From a virus, in IMG/VR virus record IMGVR_UViG_3300048999_000018, positions 1-53,223 of that record: 53,223 nt of DNA; one strand, given 5' to 3'. A model generated the notes under the pieces. It was not told the origin of the DNA. It ran no database searches and worked only from the letters and a program-made list of their open reading frames with translations. Position 1 is the stretch's first letter. Every line of letters begins with the position of its first letter. Below are positions 15,085 to 23,673 of the stretch, in pieces. The translations under genes were made by a program, and so were the position numbers.

Positions 15085-15096
15085 AAAGTGGTTCCG

Positions 15097-15261
15097 TCAA
15101 CTGACAACGTAAATGGCAACTCTTCCGTCAGCCAAATCTCTGAGTTCGTATCTCTGTCCGTTCGGAAGCGCCGGAAGAACAGAGTAGAGCTTGTTGCCTT
15201 CCGCTACAGAAGCTTTATGAATCGCTTCTGTCCGCTCGTTGTTCTCGAATATGTTGCTCAT
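15097..15261 (-). CDS. VLPxLPxGxxYEL family small protein
   Basis: 54 residues: a helical start (MSNIFENNERTEAIHKA) then SVLPALPNGQRYELRDLADG and RVAIYVV, aligned with the proteins at 13590 and 14210. ATG 4 nt after the upstream stop. Unknown function. Confidence 0.6.
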   Translation of the reverse strand: MSNIFENNERTEAIHKASVAEGNKLYSVLPALPNGQRYELRDLADGRVAIYVVS

Positions 15262-15265
15262 GATC

Positions 15266-15445
15266 TCAGCTTCCATCCCAGAACATGAGAGGACCGATGT
15301 GGAAACCAGGAGTCGTTTCGAGACGACCTACAAGCGTGTAGTGGGTCCAACTGGACAACTTCCACCAGCGTTCTCCATGGAACACAGCGATGGCGAAACG
15401 GCGATTGCCTATCTGAACTTTTGCTGCTCGGATATAGATCTTCAC
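15266..15445 (-). CDS. Small aromatic-rich protein
   Basis: 59 residues, beta-like and rich in Trp, Tyr and Phe (AVFHGERWWKLSSWTHYTLV; GFHIGPLMFWDGS). GTG start overlapping the upstream stop as GTGA. Found by reading the gap; no family recognised. Confidence 0.55.
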   Translation of the reverse strand: MKIYIRAAKVQIGNRRFAIAVFHGERWWKLSSWTHYTLVGRLETTPGFHIGPLMFWDGS

Positions 15446-15672
15446 GCCACGAACTCCTTATCGAACTTATGTACTTCATCCCGAGGAACATAGATTGTGA
15501 TTACGTCTTCGGGATTCCTGTTCGATTCCGTTTCGTTGTCTTCTCGACGATACATATGTCCTACGGCCCGATTACAATCAGACCATGGCGAAACAGCATC
15601 TGAAAGACCGTAGGATTCTGCTCCGAAGACTTCGATAGGTACGAGCACTACCTTGATCAAGTCCTCGTTCAC
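15442..15672 (-). CDS. Small hypothetical protein
   Basis: 76 residues; beta-strand start (LIKVVLVPIEVFGAE) and a closing VITIYVPRDEVHKFDKEF. GTG start overlapping the upstream stop as GTGA. Function unknown. Confidence 0.6.
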   Translation of the reverse strand: MNEDLIKVVLVPIEVFGAESYGLSDAVSPWSDCNRAVGHMYRREDNETESNRNPEDVITIYVPRDEVHKFDKEFVA

Positions 15673-15854
15673 GTTGCGAACTCACCCTTTGCGTTCGGAG
15701 ACCGATCTTCGGTGTGATTAGGACACCAAACGACGCCGTTTCCTTGTAGGAACCATCCGATGCGGTTTTCTTTTGCGCTCCCAAGCTTTTTGGGAATGAA
15801 TCTTTTACCGCATCCGGTGTGAGCACAGGGTCTCGAACCTCTCAGATAAGGCAT
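15669..15854 (-). CDS. Small zinc-ribbon-like protein
   Basis: 61 residues. CAHTGCGKRFIP near the start and VVWCPNH later supply Cys/His ligands for one zinc ion, a pattern common in small phage proteins. ATG with TAGGAAATGCG. It follows the polymerase gene by 8 nt. Confidence 0.6.
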   Translation of the reverse strand: MPYLRGSRPCAHTGCGKRFIPKKLGSAKENRIGWFLQGNGVVWCPNHTEDRSPNAKGEFAT

Positions 15855-15862
15855 CGCATTTC

Positions 15863-18800
15863 CTAGCTCACGAAGTCCTCGAAATCACCGAACTTCTCAA
15901 TGGTCTTTCGAGCCTCATCGGCGAGACGCTCGAAATACATCATGTCGATGATGATATCGCTGTCGGGATCTCCGACTTCAATGGACGTCTCGATCTTGTC
16001 CTTGACCATCTCAGCTTCAAGCCAGAAATAGTCTTTAGTGCCGGCGACGGCATAAGGCTTTTCGTCCTTCACCCGAAGCAGTATTCCGCCACCAGAAGTC
16101 TGATCCACGGGGACGAACAGCCCAGTACGACCGACGAAGTGCATTCCCTCGTAGGAGAACATCGGCTTGTTCACCGCATCGAAGTCGAGGTACATCGCCC
16201 CTTCCTTTACCTGCTTGGTTTCGCACAGGTCCTCGAACTCGATGTCTTCGCCCGTGAAGAGCGTCTTGTAGACGAACGGGTGCTGGAACTGCTTGCCCAC
16301 CGCCGTCCACTTGCGCTCGTAAGCTCCGGGGGGATCTTCCTCCACGGTCTTAGCGATGTACACGGCTTCGTTCACCAGACAGAGATCGTTGTACGTTGCC
16401 TCGTGCTCGAAGTCGTATCCGTACTGCTTTCCGAACTCGACGACCTGAGCGATCATCTCCTTGTCGGCATCGGGAATCTTGATCGAGTCGGTCTTGATGT
16501 GAGCGACCGTGAAACCGCACTCCTGGACGAAGTGCTTGAGGTCGATCATGAACAGCGCACCACGCTTGGCCACGATGTTGTCAACATTCCTCTTGTCCCT
16601 GAAAGGATTCGGGAACGTTGCCGACGTGTAACCGTAGATCGAGTTGATCACGAGCTTCAGGGCGTCTGAGACAGCCTTGGCGTTACTGTCGTCCACCTCG
16701 ATGCCGGGGAGCATTTCTGCAGCCCTACGGAAGTCACCGTGCTTCACAGCAAGGCGAGCCTCGACCAAACGAGCGAACTTCTCGGTATAAGGGCCGAACA
16801 GGTTCAACTTGATGATCGAAGTGGGGTGCATCGACGCAACATCCAGAAGAACGACGTCCTTGTACATGCCAGGTTCGGCATAGACATAGCCGCCTTCCCC
16901 GACGGTCTCGCCTCGATAGGTGCTCTTTTCGAGCTTGTCGAAGGGATCGAACTTGTAACCCGGAAACTCCTTGCTCAGATCCGTGTATACGAAGTCTTTC
17001 TGAGGATCCCTGACGTTGCCGAATATGATCTTCTCGGCATGCTTGCGGGTCGTATCGTTGACTGTGAGCCCACTGAGATTCGCCATGATCTGACGAGCCA
17101 TGAGATCGTTCTTGCGATTCTCAAGCAAGACCTCAGTCGAGACAACATCGTTCGCGCAGTACTCGACAACCTTCGGCCACAGTTCCTTCGGGACCGGCTT
17201 GTCCCAAGGGTGATCCATCTCTTGATGATGAATGCCGAGCTTAATCTGCCACTTCTTCAGCCCCATTTTCTCAGAGGCGAAGTCGTAGATATCGGCGTAG
17301 GAGACGTTGTAGGCCTCACCGAACATGGCGTTCTGATTGCCCGAAATGATCTTCTGCGAGAGCTCGTAAAGCTCCTTGTTGTCGTACCCCATATACGCAG
17401 CCCACAGAATATGGTTGTCGTACTTGCGGTTGTTGAACCCCACCAACTTGTACTGGAGAAGTTGCTCGATTTCCTGAGCACCAGGGTTGATCATCTTTAC
17501 GACAGTCTTTGACCCCTGATATTTCCAGCACACGACGAAGAGGTTTGGGAAGACCTCGACGTCATAAATGACCAAGCGATCGTCCTTGATCTGAGGCTCT
17601 TGTTCCTCGCCGGCGTTTTCCTCAGACTTGAATTGCATCTTCAGAACAGTCTTCAAGCAGATCAACGGCTGATGAGAGCTGTTGTTGGCGAACGCCATGA
17701 TCCTAGGACGCAGATCAGTCACGTCATAGACGATCCCAGACTTGTGAGCATCGTCCAGAATCTTCTGAATGAAATCGATTGACGGCTTGGTGCCCGGGTG
17801 GATCTCCTTCCTCAGATTTCGGGCGATCAGGTCGCGGAGCCCCCTTTCGCTTTGGAGAGTGTTCTTCTCAAGCACTGGCTTCTTCTCCTTGAATGGGAGC
17901 CCGCTATTTATTGTTGCAACGGGCACATTGTTACATTTCGTCAGCTTGCGTCGGAGTGATGAGTTTCCGACATAGACCTTGATCTCGATTCCATCAGAAT
18001 ATACTGACGCAAGTTCCGAAACATCACCGTCGTAGGTATAGTGAAGATGAACACCACCCCCGGATTTGCTGAGCTCGGCATAGGTGGCGGGCCATACGGA
18101 CGCAGCCCCAAGATTTCGTTCGAGGGATTTCTCACCCTTGTCATCCTTCAAATCGAAATCGATCACGATGTGATTCTCTGGAACCTTGACGAAATGCAAC
18201 TTGGTCGTGTCGATATCAGAGAGCTTGGTCTTTACGTTCTCCCATTTCGACTTAGGAGTTTCCTCCTCGGTCCCATACTGAGCCGATTGATCTGCATACT
18301 CAATGTCAAAGATGGATTCGTCTTCGTCCATCACCAACGAATAAGTAGGCGGTTTCGTGATCGGCTCAACAGGAGTTCTGAAAGGTTGTGCTGTGAAGCC
18401 GACGAAATAACTACGCACATCCACGCCATCGACGTTATATCGATCACGAAAGTCCTCGAAGTAGTTTTTGAGTTCTTCGCGGAACTTATGCAAAGGAAGC
18501 TTGTAGTCGAGTTCGCTCTCCAGGCAGTACTCCTTGTACAAGACATAAGCCTGTTTCAGACTCGTGCCGTTCTGCTCTTTGAAGATATCGTAATTCGCTT
18601 CGATGAAGTTGAAGAACACATCCGTCTGGAGCATCATGTCCAGTGGGCGGTACGAATTGTAGTAGTTCTTCCCCATTTGGCGATAGACTCCGAGGCAGTG
18701 GTATGCAATTGCACCAAGCTCGAAATCGATTTGCGACATCAATGCGTAGTAGTGATCCGGATCAAACTTGTTGCCGGTAGGTTTCACGTCGATAAGACGG

Positions 18801-19666
18801 CGAATAAGACCAGACTTGGCGTCGGTGATCTTCACAGGCTTGTTGGTGCCCATGAACAACAGAGCGTGGATCTTCGCCATGTATCCGGGCTTGTACTTCT
18901 CGTTGATCAGCATGGCGTCGTGCCCAACAATCGAGTTGAGCTTGCTGTTGTCGTCGATCTTGGACAGATCGCCATCGTGCTGAATCGCAACGAGTGGGTT
19001 GCTCTTGAATGCTTCCGTGGAGAACGAGTTGTTGTTCCCCACGAGAGCCTTCGCCTCGAACATCGCCACATAGCCAACGAACAGCTTTTCGACGATCTTC
19101 AAGATGGTGGACTTACCTGTGCCACCGGGTCCGTAGAACACCAAGAACTTTTCGATCTTCTTGGCGTCACCAGAAATAACGGACCCGATAGCCCATTCGA
19201 TCTTTGCTCGTTCCTCTTCCGAGTAGAGGAATCCAACTAGCTCGTCCCAGGCCTTGATGTCACCTTGAGCGAGATTGTACGAAAGCCGGCGGCTGGTGTA
19301 ATCCGACTTCTTCACTTCTGTGTTGGCGAACGTCAATTTCATGTCAAGCTGATGAGAGTTATCGCTGACGTTCTTGCAGAACTTCTTGAACTGGTTCCAG
19401 CCGTTGTTGCTGTACTCTTCGAGATACTTCGGACTGCACGAAACCCCGTTTGCCCGCTGTTCCTCGGCGTACTTCTTGATCTCTTCATCCACAAGACGAA
19501 CGACGTCGTATTCGTCAGTGGACCAGAGTTTGGCTTCTTCGTCCCATATGGCATAGAACGATTGCCCCCGGACCATCAAGTCCTTGGATCTGCCGACAAC
19601 GAAATCGGGGCGCACCTCGACGATACCGCCCCGGACCTCTTTCGTGCTAATCCGAAAGAAATCCAT
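15863..19666 (-). CDS. Helicase-primase-exonuclease-family B DNA polymerase fusion
   Basis: 1267 residues in one open frame. SF3/D5 helicase: Walker A GPGGTGKS (179-186), VAIQHDGDL Walker B region, FMGTNKP sensor (271-277), and a winged-helix-like block (368-405). Primase-like core: DFD (503-505) and SKSGGGVHLHY (533-543), matching motifs I and II of archaeo-eukaryotic primases. Exonuclease: Exo I D702/E704, Exo II near D750, Exo III YCAND (836-840). Family B polymerase: motif A DVASMHP (942-948), motif B KLVINSIYG (1004-1012), motif C KTDS (1058-1061; the usual first Asp is Lys). Together these could unwind, prime, copy and proofread phage DNA. ATG with AAAGGAGG. Polymerase and helicase are firm; the primase assignment rests on two motifs. 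Confidence 0.85.
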   Translation of the reverse strand: MDFFRISTKEVRGGIVEVRPDFVVGRSKDLMVRGQSFYAIWDEEAKLWSTDEYDVVRLVDEEIKKYAEEQRANGVSCSPKYLEEYSNNGWNQFKKFCKNVSDNSHQLDMKLTFANTEVKKSDYTSRRLSYNLAQGDIKAWDELVGFLYSEEERAKIEWAIGSVISGDAKKIEKFLVFYGPGGTGKSTILKIVEKLFVGYVAMFEAKALVGNNNSFSTEAFKSNPLVAIQHDGDLSKIDDNSKLNSIVGHDAMLINEKYKPGYMAKIHALLFMGTNKPVKITDAKSGLIRRLIDVKPTGNKFDPDHYYALMSQIDFELGAIAYHCLGVYRQMGKNYYNSYRPLDMMLQTDVFFNFIEANYDIFKEQNGTSLKQAYVLYKEYCLESELDYKLPLHKFREELKNYFEDFRDRYNVDGVDVRSYFVGFTAQPFRTPVEPITKPPTYSLVMDEDESIFDIEYADQSAQYGTEEETPKSKWENVKTKLSDIDTTKLHFVKVPENHIVIDFDLKDDKGEKSLERNLGAASVWPATYAELSKSGGGVHLHYTYDGDVSELASVYSDGIEIKVYVGNSSLRRKLTKCNNVPVATINSGLPFKEKKPVLEKNTLQSERGLRDLIARNLRKEIHPGTKPSIDFIQKILDDAHKSGIVYDVTDLRPRIMAFANNSSHQPLICLKTVLKMQFKSEENAGEEQEPQIKDDRLVIYDVEVFPNLFVVCWKYQGSKTVVKMINPGAQEIEQLLQYKLVGFNNRKYDNHILWAAYMGYDNKELYELSQKIISGNQNAMFGEAYNVSYADIYDFASEKMGLKKWQIKLGIHHQEMDHPWDKPVPKELWPKVVEYCANDVVSTEVLLENRKNDLMARQIMANLSGLTVNDTTRKHAEKIIFGNVRDPQKDFVYTDLSKEFPGYKFDPFDKLEKSTYRGETVGEGGYVYAEPGMYKDVVLLDVASMHPTSIIKLNLFGPYTEKFARLVEARLAVKHGDFRRAAEMLPGIEVDDSNAKAVSDALKLVINSIYGYTSATFPNPFRDKRNVDNIVAKRGALFMIDLKHFVQECGFTVAHIKTDSIKIPDADKEMIAQVVEFGKQYGYDFEHEATYNDLCLVNEAVYIAKTVEEDPPGAYERKWTAVGKQFQHPFVYKTLFTGEDIEFEDLCETKQVKEGAMYLDFDAVNKPMFSYEGMHFVGRTGLFVPVDQTSGGGILLRVKDEKPYAVAGTKDYFWLEAEMVKDKIETSIEVGDPDSDIIIDMMYFERLADEARKTIEKFGDFEDFVS

Positions 19667-19683
19667 CTACCCTCCTTTCATTA

Positions 19684-20211
19684 TCAGCTTAGTTCTACGA
19701 CGTAGGCACTTAGTTGATACCAGAGTTCTACGCCACGCTGATCCTCATCTGGGTGCTTCAAAGGGAAGAACCCACCATCACCATTTGGATTGTACGTACG
19801 CCAAATCACTTGATCAAGTTTGGCGTCGATGGTCTGGCCCGGAAGTTTACGTCGATCGTTGTATCTCTCAAGACCGAGGTTTTTCATCAACTCCCAGAAC
19901 CAATAATGGGGCTCACCTTCGGCCTCAAACGCAAGACGTCGGGAAAGCCCCACCATAAGTTCCAATACCGAACAACCCAGCCGCATCCAATCAGGATCTG
20001 GTTCTCCGAGTCCACGCTCATTTGCAAATTCTCGTCGGAGATCCTTTCCGTCTTCCATGCGGTTGTCGTCGTTCGGAATGAGCCAGAAGAACTCCTTGGA
20101 ATATAGCTGACGAAACAATTTCCAATAAGTTCTTGACGGGTTCTTGATCTCAACTGCAGTGACTTGGCCACAGAGCCATACAAAATATAGCTCGTCCAGT
20201 GGCTCATTCAC
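19684..20211 (-). CDS. Conserved phage protein, unknown function
   Basis: 175 residues. YWKLFRQLYSKEFFWLIPND, then NRMEDGKDLR, CSVLELMVGLSRRLAFEAEG and a closing GVELWYQLSAYVVE form a pattern I know from many phages of Gram-positive bacteria, without a known role. GTG start shares its G with the upstream stop TAG. Confidence 0.75.
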   Translation of the reverse strand: MNEPLDELYFVWLCGQVTAVEIKNPSRTYWKLFRQLYSKEFFWLIPNDDNRMEDGKDLRREFANERGLGEPDPDWMRLGCSVLELMVGLSRRLAFEAEGEPHYWFWELMKNLGLERYNDRRKLPGQTIDAKLDQVIWRTYNPNGDGGFFPLKHPDEDQRGVELWYQLSAYVVELS

Positions 20212-21032
20212 TAGTCAGCGCCTTGGTCAAGGACCTTCTCGGAGTACATCCCCATGTCCCGGACAATCTCGTAGTCGGTCCTGAAGCGCTCAGACCGAAT
20301 GTACAGCACGTTGGGGTCTCCGTCAGCTCCAGCGAGCTCGGCGAACTTCATCAGATTGGTGAGTCCGATGGTATCATTCACTCGTTCGAGCTGAATGTCA
20401 GCCTGGTTGGTCACCACACCATCGACATCATAGTAGGTCACCGTCTCCTGGTCGTAGTCCAGTTCAGCGCTCATGAATGTGTCCTGACTGATGACGTACG
20501 GAGCCTTGTGCTGGGGCGGGAGCTCCTCACCAGGGATATCCGACTTGAGAGGCACAATCGTACGAGCCTCGGGAACCTTGGGTGACTTCGACTTGCTTAC
20601 GTTGTTGTAGAACACCCGCTCGGGCTGCTTCTTCTCGGATCGAGGAGCAGGCTTCTCTTCGACGACTTCCTCGGTTGTCCTGCTCAGCTTCGGAGGCTCG
20701 TTGATTCCCGCGTAAGACAGAAGAGCGTCAGAAGCCTCTTCGACCATCGTGCTGGGTACGGTCTCTTCGGCGACCTCGTTCAAATCGACCGGCTTCTGCT
20801 TCTCCAAGGCCTTAATGAAACTCTCATCGCTAACGGCCGCAGCCATCAAGCTCTCTTCGAGCTTCTTCTCGTACAAGCCCTTGTAGAACTCCTTGGTCTT
20901 CTCCGTCTCCTCCTGCAGCATCTCGGCGTATACGTGCTCGAAACGCTTTTTGGTGGCGAAGTAGCCGAGTCCGACGCCGGCCGCGGAACACAGTGACGCC
21001 GTGGCGATTACGATTTGGTTCTGGGTGATCAT
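20211..21032 (-). CDS. Membrane-anchored conserved phage protein
   Basis: 273 residues. An N-terminal membrane segment (IVIATASLCSAAGVGLGYFA) leads to a coiled-coil-like charged linker and a C-terminal domain ending VLYIRSERFRTDYEIVRDMG, which is conserved across many phages. ATG at 21032 has GGAG 7 nt upstream; a GTG one codon earlier overlaps the previous stop. It pairs with the DUF6353 gene, so both may form a membrane complex. Confidence 0.7.
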   Translation of the reverse strand: MITQNQIVIATASLCSAAGVGLGYFATKKRFEHVYAEMLQEETEKTKEFYKGLYEKKLEESLMAAAVSDESFIKALEKQKPVDLNEVAEETVPSTMVEEASDALLSYAGINEPPKLSRTTEEVVEEKPAPRSEKKQPERVFYNNVSKSKSPKVPEARTIVPLKSDIPGEELPPQHKAPYVISQDTFMSAELDYDQETVTYYDVDGVVTNQADIQLERVNDTIGLTNLMKFAELAGADGDPNVLYIRSERFRTDYEIVRDMGMYSEKVLDQGAD

Positions 21033-21964
21033 CACTCTTCTCCGTTCCCAAGCAAGTCGTAGACGATGCCGTCGACGTTGAAGTCCAAAATGGTAGACTT
21101 CTCTGCGCCGTTGACGAACTGCTGACCCATGTAACCATTGCGCTTGCCGTTGAGAACGCCGAAGTCAATGACGCTGTCTCCGCCACGAGGATTGTCACGA
21201 ACCCATCCGACGATAGCGCCGGCCTTGGTACGAGACAGACCCAGTGCGTCGTAGACCTCGTTCAGGAACACGTGGCCTCGACCGTTGAGCAGATCGTTCA
21301 TGTACATCTGCTGAGACCGGATGAACATGGAGTTGTACGAGGGTTCCGGAGACCAGTTGTCAGAAGCGCCCTTCTCGAAGATCCGAGCGTAGATCGAGGG
21401 GAACTGCTTCTTGTCGAGTTCACGAACAGTCTTGACCGCGATACCCTCATCGGTCTCGACGGCGATTTCCTTCTCGACTACGCCGAAGCGGAACTCCTGG
21501 TCCTTGTCCTCGCCGTACTCCTTGACGACACGTGCTCGGTAGTCCTTGAAGCCCTTCTCCACTGCAGCGTAAGCCGCGGTTAGAGCAGCATTCCGACGAG
21601 TCAGGATGACGTGAGATCCGGTCAGGCAGCCGACAGAGACGACACCGACAATGAACGCCGGCGCGTAGAGCTGAGCGATCTTCGACGCAGTCTTCACACG
21701 AACGAGAAGACGGTCCTTCTTGCTGTCCTCGTCAGTGTAGTCCTCGCGCTCAAGATTCTCGGCGGCCTTGATCTTGTTGTTATCTTCGTCGGCCTCCTTC
21801 AGAACCTGATCCATCTTGAGAGTTGCGTGGCTTGCGAGTACCACCGTGGCGACGAAGCCCACAGCTCCGACCCCGAATAGCAGCACCGGAGAGTGCTTCT
21901 GCGTGATCAGGACCTGTCGACCCACCTTGCTGGTGATCGAGTTCCTGAGAGCCTTGACGTTCAA
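21032..21964 (-). CDS. DUF6353-type membrane protein
   Basis: 310 residues with two membrane segments (PVLLFGVGAVGFVATVVLAS; YAPAFIVGVVSVGCLTGSHV) separated by a charged loop, then VILTRRNAALTAAYAAVEKG and a soluble C-terminal domain. This matches the phage DUF6353 arrangement. TTG start at 21964 chosen because TTGA overlaps the upstream stop and AAGGAA precedes it. Function unknown; a paralogue lies at 24585-25364. Confidence 0.7.
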   Translation of the reverse strand: MNVKALRNSITSKVGRQVLITQKHSPVLLFGVGAVGFVATVVLASHATLKMDQVLKEADEDNNKIKAAENLEREDYTDEDSKKDRLLVRVKTASKIAQLYAPAFIVGVVSVGCLTGSHVILTRRNAALTAAYAAVEKGFKDYRARVVKEYGEDKDQEFRFGVVEKEIAVETDEGIAVKTVRELDKKQFPSIYARIFEKGASDNWSPEPSYNSMFIRSQQMYMNDLLNGRGHVFLNEVYDALGLSRTKAGAIVGWVRDNPRGGDSVIDFGVLNGKRNGYMGQQFVNGAEKSTILDFNVDGIVYDLLGNGEE

Positions 21965-22158
21965 GAGCTTTCCTTCCAAGAGTTTTCTTTCCTAACGGGA
22001 ATGCACGGGCAGTCGTCTTTTCCGCAGTTGTACCGAATGCCGCGGTAAATACATCCGCCGCGCTCTAGGTAGTCCTGGAAATCGAATCGATCGTAAAACT
22101 TGAGCAAGGCATCTCGGCTCATCACGCCTACGAAGACACCAACGAGGAACTTGAGCAA
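21961..22158 (-). CDS. Small membrane protein with cysteines
   Basis: 65 residues: short N-terminal hydrophobic segment (MLKFLVGVFVGVMS) and a cysteine-containing tail (GGCIYRGIRYNC; CPCIPV). TTG start with AGGAGAACG. Unknown function. Confidence 0.6.
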   Translation of the reverse strand: MLKFLVGVFVGVMSRDALLKFYDRFDFQDYLERGGCIYRGIRYNCGKDDCPCIPVRKENSWKESS

Positions 22159-22165
22159 CGTTCTC

Positions 22166-22816
22166 CTAGCTGATTACGGTGGTCCGGGGAAGGTTCAGCA
22201 AATATCCGTTACTTACACGACGCGCATCCGCGCCACGAAGATCTGTCCAGCCCCACTTCTCGTCTACGTAGCTTCCTTCGATTCCTACGAGCTCGTACAG
22301 GTCCGAAACGGAGACGGCGTTGTGCTTCTCCAGAAGCTCGTACATCCTGTCAATGACTCCCTCAGCCTCACTTCGAGTGGGGAGTATGATCTCATCGAAA
22401 TCATGAGAACCGCGTGCACGTCGGCTCATGGTTCGAGGTTCGTCTCGGCGATTCGAAGTGCTTGACTGACTCGAAGCGTACCGGTTGTTGTAGCTGGTGT
22501 AGCCACCGGTGGTTGGACGATGTCCGGTTCGACGGTTCGAAGATCGTACCTCGCCGAAAACCATCCGCTCCAAGCCCTGGGTGAATGCGTCCACTATCAT
22601 GTCCCTGGCTGCGGGGATCAAGACGTCAGCAAAGACATATTCCACGACGCTTTTGGTGTCGTCGCCAAAGAACATCTCCTTGAAACGAGCGCCCGTGGAC
22701 TTCTTGCGGCGGACAGCTTCGCCGGAAATGATCTTTTGCACCTTCTTCGCCGACTCTTCTTTGCCGGTTTCGGGTGCGATTTTTGGGTTTTGACTGTTGC
22801 TCGGGAACTCTTCCAC
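22166..22816 (-). CDS. Conserved phage protein, unknown function
   Basis: 216 residues. Conserved blocks: FGDDTKSVVEYVFADVLIPA, ARDMIVDAFTQGLERMVFG, then a Ser/Tyr/Arg-rich linker, HDFDEIILPTRSEAEGVIDR, and KWGWTDLRGADARRVSNGYL. This is a widespread phage family, often beside DUF6353 genes. GTG start with CGAGGTAGAC. Function unknown. Confidence 0.75.
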   Translation of the reverse strand: MEEFPSNSQNPKIAPETGKEESAKKVQKIISGEAVRRKKSTGARFKEMFFGDDTKSVVEYVFADVLIPAARDMIVDAFTQGLERMVFGEVRSSNRRTGHRPTTGGYTSYNNRYASSQSSTSNRRDEPRTMSRRARGSHDFDEIILPTRSEAEGVIDRMYELLEKHNAVSVSDLYELVGIEGSYVDEKWGWTDLRGADARRVSNGYLLNLPRTTVIS

Positions 22817-22836
22817 GTCTACCTCGATGCAAGGGA

Positions 22837-22871
22837 AAACTAAAAGACCATGTAATATAGTCTAGTAGTTT
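22837..22871 (-). terminator. Imperfect terminator hairpin
   Basis: AAACTAAAAGAC (22837-22848) pairs with GTCTAGTAGTTT (22860-22871) with two mismatches; the minus strand then runs into TTTTCCC. It follows the stop of the 22887 gene. Confidence 0.45.
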
Positions 22872-22886
22872 GAGATGGTGGTACGG

Positions 22887-23129
22887 TCAGATCTTGGGCT
22901 TGACGTTCTTCTCCCACCAATTGACGATCTCGTCGATCTTGGCATCGGTGTACTTCTTCGTGGTATCGGCAGCCATCGTCCCTATGACCAACGAGGCAGA
23001 AGCGACAGCAATTCTGTCTGTCTTCTTCTCGAACTCGGTGTTCTTCTGGATGATGGAGCCGACGATCTTGGTAGTTCCGGCACCGACGACGAAACCGACA
23101 ACTCGCTTGGCGATATCGGTCTTGGTCAT
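22887..23129 (-). CDS. Small membrane-associated protein
   Basis: 80 residues, two weakly hydrophobic segments (RVVGFVVGAGTTKIVGSII; IAVASASLVIGTMAA) and a C-terminal amphipathic helix. It is the first gene behind promoter cassette copy a (23143-23177) with AAAGGATCACC before the ATG. Unknown function. Confidence 0.65.
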   Translation of the reverse strand: MTKTDIAKRVVGFVVGAGTTKIVGSIIQKNTEFEKKTDRIAVASASLVIGTMAADTTKKYTDAKIDEIVNWWEKNVKPKI

Positions 23130-23142
23130 GGTGATCCTTTCG

Positions 23143-23177
23143 TAGGGGTCTCATTATAGCCCCTGTTATTACTGCGA
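23143..23177 (-). promoter_or_regulatory. Promoter-like cassette, copy a
   Basis: Minus-strand order: TCGCA, an A-rich spacer with ACA and GG, TATAAT, then GAGACCCCTA, and 13 nt later the ATG. The stop codon of the upstream gene lies inside the element. One of eight near-identical copies. Confidence 0.75.
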
Positions 23178-23363
23178 GCCGTACTTGTCGAGGAACTGCT
23201 CTTTGGTCAAGATCGTAGAAGCCTTGTCGTCGATGATTCTCGGCTCCTTGACGTACGGGCGTTCCTTTAGCCAAGCAATCACTTCAACAGCAGAGCCCTC
23301 GTACAAATATCGCATGTGAGCATCTGCGATACCGAAGAGAGGAGGAAGACGCATATTCGTCAC
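23169..23363 (-). CDS. Small protein of the DRMKPxFxG family
   Basis: 64 residues. FGIADAHMRYLYEGSAVEVI then AWLKERPYV recalls the D.xMxPxFxG..xE..xWLxxxP pattern of the proteins at 7699 and 26487. GTG start overlaps the upstream stop as GTGA; an ATG three codons on is an alternative. Function unknown. Confidence 0.55.
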   Translation of the reverse strand: MTNMRLPPLFGIADAHMRYLYEGSAVEVIAWLKERPYVKEPRIIDDKASTILTKEQFLDKYGSQ

Positions 23364-23545
23364 CTATTCGGGTATCTTGGCCGGCGAACCTTACCACAAG
23401 GCTTGTTCAGGCATTTTCCTGTAAGCCGATGCGTCAAAAGACCATCTGGACGGTTTTTTGATTGGATTCTCGTCCAACCGTTCTCGGTTTTTACGTGCCA
23501 TTCGTTCATGCCGAACTCTCGTTTCTTACGATGGATGCAGGGCAC
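23360..23545 (-). CDS. Small basic protein
   Basis: 61 residues, rich in Arg and Lys (NGWTRIQSKNRPDG; CLNKPCGKVRRPRYPNR). GTG start at 23545 has CGGGGAAC before it; an ATG at 23509 is an alternative. Its basic character suggests nucleic acid contact, but no domain is recognised. Confidence 0.5.
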   Translation of the reverse strand: MPCIHRKKREFGMNEWHVKTENGWTRIQSKNRPDGLLTHRLTGKCLNKPCGKVRRPRYPNR

Positions 23546-23586
23546 ATGTTCCCCGAAAGGGGGAGTCGGCCTCGGCTGTCGTTTAA

Positions 23587-23649
23587 AATTAGCATCCGGA
23601 ATAAGATCCTGTGAGACCCCTCGGCGTGCGGGCAGGACCTTTGCTAATT
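23587..23649 (-). other. Structured intergenic RNA element
   Basis: AATTAGCA (23587-23594) pairs with TGCTAATT (23642-23649), enclosing a second stem GATCCTG/CAGGACC (about 23605-23611 and 23633-23639, one G-U). The loop carries TGAGACCCCT (23612-23621) in plus orientation, the same 10-mer as the promoter cassettes. It may be a terminator or control element. Confidence 0.45.
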
Positions 23650-23673
23650 CCCCACATCTTTTATCGGATGGTA

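Noticed and set aside
18041-19240. Plus-strand ORF of 399 codons
   Set aside because: It is antisense to the polymerase fusion gene, which has clear conserved motifs; the plus-strand translation shows no recognisable domain and no ribosome site.
23546-23673. Possible tRNA in a structured gap
   Set aside because: The stems do not form a cloverleaf and there is no GGTTCGANTCC T-arm or plausible anticodon loop.
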